Assembly (NCBI GenBank): GCA_021014325.1
Contig: CM037475.1
Span: 3,441,001 to 3,505,000, forward strand
Direction: 5' to 3'
From: Plazaster borealis
Taxonomy: Eukaryota; Echinodermata; Asteroidea; Forcipulatida; Labidiasteridae
Length of the DNA stretch: 64,000 bases
Positions 29,201-35,200 of the stretch are shown piece after piece. The position numbers and the translations under genes are program-made. The notes below the pieces were generated by a model. That model saw only the letters and a list, made by a program, of their open reading frames with translations. It did no database searches and was not told where the DNA came from. The number at the start of each line of letters is the position of its first letter. The first letter of the stretch is position 1.

Positions 29201-32200
29201 GGAAATCGTTAATCCACAGGGACATCTTACATCAAATGATGTAACTTTTGTACATAAAAAAGCCTGTGGTCTAATGGTATTAAAAGCAGAAGAAAAATCT
29301 AAAAATAATGAGCGGACATAAGTTTTACCGTTGTCAAGATGACTATAAATGTTATGAAGTAATGTTATTATAGCATCATCCACACCGCGGTGTGGACGAT
29401 AAGCAAACTGAAAAGGGTCCTCTGTCTCTCTTGTTTCATGTGCAATGTTTACAAATTGTGATTTTTATTTTTCAAAATCATTTTGATTTTTGACCCACCT
29501 ACCCAAATTTGTAATGTTAAAAATTGACTGACTAGCCTACATGTACACTGAAGAACAGAGGAGGAGTGCTTCAAATGAAGCAGACATTTTAGATTAATGC
29601 TCTCCAAGGAGTTTTAAATGGCCTTTTCTGGCTTCCAGTCAGTGCCCTTAACTTTTTTAGTGACTGGGCAGCAGGACCAGTTAGCTTGTCATTTCACTAG
29701 TCAGTCAGTTTTGTCATTAGTTCATAATTCATATTAAATACGGATGCTTTTCAACACTGAACTATCCAGCCGGACCACTTGGAGTGTATTCTGACTGGTA
29801 CTCAGGTGTTTTAACTGGCATTTGGCCAGCAGACCACTGTTAAAGGCACTGAACATGTTTGGTAATTGTCAAAGACCAGTATTCTCACTTAGTGTATCCC
29901 AACATGTGCATAAAATAACAAGCCTGTGAAAATTTGGGCTCAATTGGTCATTGAAGGTGCAAGAAAATGATGAAAGAAAAAACACCCTTGTTGTACAAAT
30001 TTGTGTGCTTTCAGATAGGAATAAAAGGCTTCTTGCAAGAAGTCTTTTATTATTTTAGTGAGAAATTACCTCTAAGTTCTCAAAAACTGCGTTACTTCAG
30101 AGGGAGTCGTTTCATACAATGTTTTATACTATCAACAGCTCCCTGTTGCTCGTTACCAAGTCAGTTTTTATGCTAATACCAAACGTGTACAGTGCCTTAA
30201 GGGAGAACGCCGGCATCTTTGAAACAGTAACAGAATATGAAATTGCCAGAACACACAAAACTTTTAATTATTTTACCCCCAGTATAGTTACATGTAAATT
30301 GAAACCTGAATTTTGATTTTCAATTAATTCTTTTGTAAACTGTTACGAGGTGCTACGAGGAAAAAAAGAGCACTTTGGGATGCCCTTCGGGTGTGAAAAG
30401 CGCTGTATTTAAAAGCTGCTTACTACAGTGCTATTATTATTATGCTGTTTTAAAATATGAAGGGGATTTAAACCAACTATTACACGTATATTGCTGAAAG
30501 TGTATAAGGTTACAAAACTTCATATGTATTTACTAGAAGTGTGAAAAACCTGTTGAAAAAATCAAGTAGGTTTTTTAAATATCTGATTGACTCAGAATCA
30601 TTTCAAGCTTTGGTTTGGCAAAAGTGAGTGAGTATTTTAAAAATCCATTAAGCCTGCTATGAGTTTTTTTCTGCACAAATTTATTTCAAGCCAGGCATTA
30701 AAAACAGAATCAGAATCACAGTTTTGATGATGTGGTTCAGAGAAGGGGTGTACAGTCAATAAGCTGGACAACATCTAAGTTTGGTGGAAACATGGATTTT
30801 TCTGGCCTAGACTGTTCTTGAATTCTTGAAAATAAAAATACCCATAGCAAGCTGTTATAAATAATTTTTCAGCTTTTGTATTATTTTTTCAAATTAACAT
30901 TGAAACGAAATTAAAACTTGGGACGAGGATGCTTATTGTTAGAAACCCCATTTGCCAATCACGCCCAAATATGTGTGTCTATAACATCTATAGGTTTAAT
31001 GACAACATGACTGTCAGTTGGGCAGCATTCTTAATTGTTTACGTAACTGGAAACAGAGGTCAAATCTTATTCTCAGGTTTTCTTCGTTATTTTGTCGAAT
31101 TGGTTTTACTTTCATATTGTTTTGGTGAATTGGTTTTGCTTTTTTTACATGTACATCGTTTATCACTTATTACTACATTCCCAATATCATTTATAAAATT
31201 CATGGCCATACACTACGTTAAACTAAAATAAGTGACGAAACAAAATCCCGCCCACGTAAAACTCCATATGGTTGGGACCACAATGGTCCCGGAAGTTTGA
31301 ATATGCGCAAGACTTGCACAGTCTATTGACAGAGATGATGCAGATGAGAGACAAAACAATGAACCCGTGCACAAATTTGGGGGGGAGGGGGGAAATCCAC
31401 AAGACTGCAACGCTTGTAGCTCAAACTTTTTGCAGACCACAGGGAATGATTTTGTCCAGCACTTTTGCATTTTTTTATAGCAAATTATTCAGACTGAACT
31501 TGTTTTGTGCACACTGAATGCTAATGCTAATTTGGGGAGCAACAGATACATTTTGTGTAGCAAAGGAAATCGTTCACTGGACACAATTTTTGTTAAAAAA
31601 CAGAATCATAATGAGAAAAAAAAATCCTAACAGTTTAATGTACTGTATTTAAACTGTTGTTACTTTTTTTGAACAAGCATTAAGAGAAGATTGATCCTAC
31701 ATGTATTTGTCTTATAAATGAATGGGTAAGTAAACTTTGATACTCAACACTTAGGCCAAATAAAAATAATTGTTTGTTTCCGGTAACATGCTATAAAAGA
31801 TCTGGGACGTAGGATAATTTTGTTTTACAAAAAACAATTTATTCTGGAAAAACAAAATATTCAGTTTTAAAATGCAGTATCATAAAGTATATCAGGCCCC
31901 TAACTCAACTGCATGCTTTTTTTCAGAGTCTTAGTATCCGAACATTTCCAAAATTACATCAAAATATTGGAGGGACAGAAGTAACTTTTATGTGAATAGT
32001 CATGTCGTAAATTTAATAAATAAACTGCGCTGATGCCTGTCGCAGAGCTGCCCCGGCAAAATATATAAAACATAGTACGAACTTGTTGCCAGAATTCTCG
32101 GAATTGATACGAATATTGATCTTCACAAAATGTGCATTTAAAAATTCCCTAAAATAGATTTCCGTATGTTTAGACTGGAAGCTTACGAACGGTGGGGAGA

Positions 32201-35200
32201 AAATAAATTGTATTTTGCCACAACTGTTGATTAAATTTGCACGGTCGGGTTACCAGAAACAAACCGTTATTTTTATTAGGCCCTAACAGAATTGAAGGAT
32301 ATTTAAATCAAGACTCAAAGTCATCATTTGAACATGCATGTTATTTGTTTTTAATGAAGTGAGCCCAGTGAGCTTAGGGGTTGTTCACAGTATCGACATT
32401 TTCACAAGCAAACAAACCGTACACAGTTTCAATACCCCCTCCCTTCCCCCTAATAAAAGTGTACAAAGAATTTGTTTTTCTTCACACTCTTCACATTCTA
32501 CGTAGAGATACTTGTATGTGAATTACATGCAAACCCTGTTTATTACGAGCACAGATGTAAGAAATCTATAAAGAACAGACCCATCTTAAACAGATTTACC
32601 GTAATTTCCTGCGTACAACACAAGACGTGGCTTATCTGACTTTCAAAAGGTAAACAAAATAACAACAACAAAACTGCGTCTTATCTAACGGTGCAAAAAG
32701 GGCCGAGAAGCTACGATTTTATAGTTCAAAATCTTTTCAGAAAAAGAAAGCGTGCGGCAGGCATTAACCCCCTCCCTCCCAGCGCACGGTTTGTACGCTT
32801 GTGAAAATGTTGATAATTGTAAACGACCCCTTACACAATATGTGAATGTGACAGGTACGTATATTACATGTAGGGCCGATGTCCTTTTCTGTAACTCTGT
32901 TTTTGTATTTGACGTATTTTTTCTACAAAATGCTGCTGTTAAACTTTAATTAATTCTTGAATCATCTCATTATTCCAGAATTTTCATACTGTACCTATAA
33001 TTTCTGTAATTGTCTTTTCCTTTTTTTTTAATCAATAAAACACACAAAGAAAAGAGAAACAAACCCAAAACACTGCAAACATAAAACAATGGACGAATAC
33101 AATTGAAGACTGACAGAAAAAATACAAGGATCTAAATGATACTTATAAACTATTCCCAGGGACCTGTACAGTAATCGATCAATTCATTACAATTGAAGAC
33201 AGAAAATTTACTCCATGTATGCATTTCAGGAGATTAATGACGTAAAAAGCACACAAGACGCATTAAATAAACTGAATGAATGATTTGGACTGCAATGCTG
33301 ACACAACTGTAATTGATTGACCAGTAATGCGTGTGCCTCTACGTGTAGACTAATTAGTGTCACACTAAAGTAGAGCTTTCAAATAATTGACACTTTAAAG
33401 GGAGGGTATACATACCTTTGGTAAACTACTCTAAAAATTAATGACCATGAAAACTTACTTGGTAAAGAGCACCGCAGAGCTGTTGATACTATAAAACATT
33501 GTTAGAAACAATCCCCTTTGAAGTAATGTAGTATAAGAGAGGCGAGGTAAATTTTTCCCAAAAAATTTGAATCTGAAAAAGGCTTTATAAGCCTTTCTCA
33601 GGCATCTGAAAACACACACTATGCAACAATGGTGTTTCTTCTTTTGTTATTTTCTTGCAACTTTGACGACCAATTGAGCCCAAATTTTCACAGTGTGTGT
33701 TATTTCTATGCATTGTTGGAATACACCAAGTGAGGATACTGGTCTTTGACAATTACCAAAAGTATACCCTGCCATTAATTAAAGGGGTTTCCAATGCAAA
33801 GGATCCCATGAACTGCCGGGCCGGATACTTCACGGCGGCAGTGGAGACAAACGCCTCCATGCCATACCCCTGGTCTCTGCTTGGTCCCCCTTTAAATGTT
33901 CCAGTAAAAATTCAAGTCTCCTGCGCAATAAAGGGTGCTCGTTACCAAGGAAATACTGCCCGTGCTCCTGCCCCTACTGATTTCAGGGTTTTTTTCCCGC
34001 TCAGAAAATTCAGCAGAATTGTTACTGAAGGCCTGAAAAGTCTATAATAAAAGCCTGCACCAAATGCAGATGTCAGCCCTTGTACTCAATAGAATGTTTC
34101 TCAAGGAAAAATTTGTCCCAAGGGCCAAATACCTGACATCACATGTCGTCACTATTTTCACGAACAGCCACATATATCTTAAAATGACAAATATTGATTA
34201 TTACAAGAAGGGGGGCCTTTATCTCAATAATTTAATTTTTGCATTTTCATAAAAAGCCACTGGCCCAAAAATGCATTGTAATACATTGCAACAAATGTAG
34301 GTCAAATAGTTTTTCCGTTTTCACGAAGAGCCACTTATGTCAGTGTGTGCGTGATCACGTGACATACGTGCACCTTTCCTATGTAAAAACACGTTAAAAC
34401 CAGTTGGGTGTTTAAGTAGGTCAACTCACTTTTTAGGTTTCACAAAGAGACACGTATCTTTGACTAATTACTATGGCAATTAGCCATGAGTATTTTGAGA
34501 AATTAGTTAGTCAATGGAGAGGTTAAACTTTTACAGAATCATACGAGAGTTCTTTAATTGAAAACCGTGGCTTACATAGTACTGCAGATTTTGCAGTTTT
34601 AAGCCAAGCACAGTGAAAAAAGTAAATCTCAATCAAGCGTTTGGACATAAGTGTCTCTTTGTGAAAACGGTGACGATGTGTGCTGTGTTTAAGGGATAAA
34701 GGGCATTTGTAAAAAAAATTACTTTTTAATTTATTTATATTTTTGGGGGCTTTTTGAGACAAAGAGGTTTTTAAACTGTTTTGCTGAGGTTTTCTCTTCA
34801 ACCAGTTTTTTTAAATTTATTTTTCTATCAAGGAATAAACAATTTATCAAAGGGAAACTGACAGGTTAAATTTAAACAATTTTGGGTTGAACAAAAAAAA
34901 AAAGTAACTGAAGCAGGATTTGAACCTGCAACCTCTGGATTTACGTGCCAGGGCTCTACCACCAACTGAGCTATCTAGCACTAATTGGCAGTCTCCCTAT
35001 TTTGTCAATATCTTCGTTTGGGGACTGCCGCAGAGTAGGTTTCGGAATTCGGGAGACTATTCTACTGCCAAAACAAACTGTTTTTAATAATTACTTTGTA
35101 ATAATTATGCATGTTCATCTCTGTATACTTTTAGCTTAGTAAACACGGTAAATCTTTCTATGCAGATATTAAGAAAGAAAGTGTTGGTCAGATACGCCAA

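Noticed and set aside
33697..34047. 116-codon open frame
   Set aside because: It begins inside a MITE and then reads unassigned intron sequence; no splice signals or domain.
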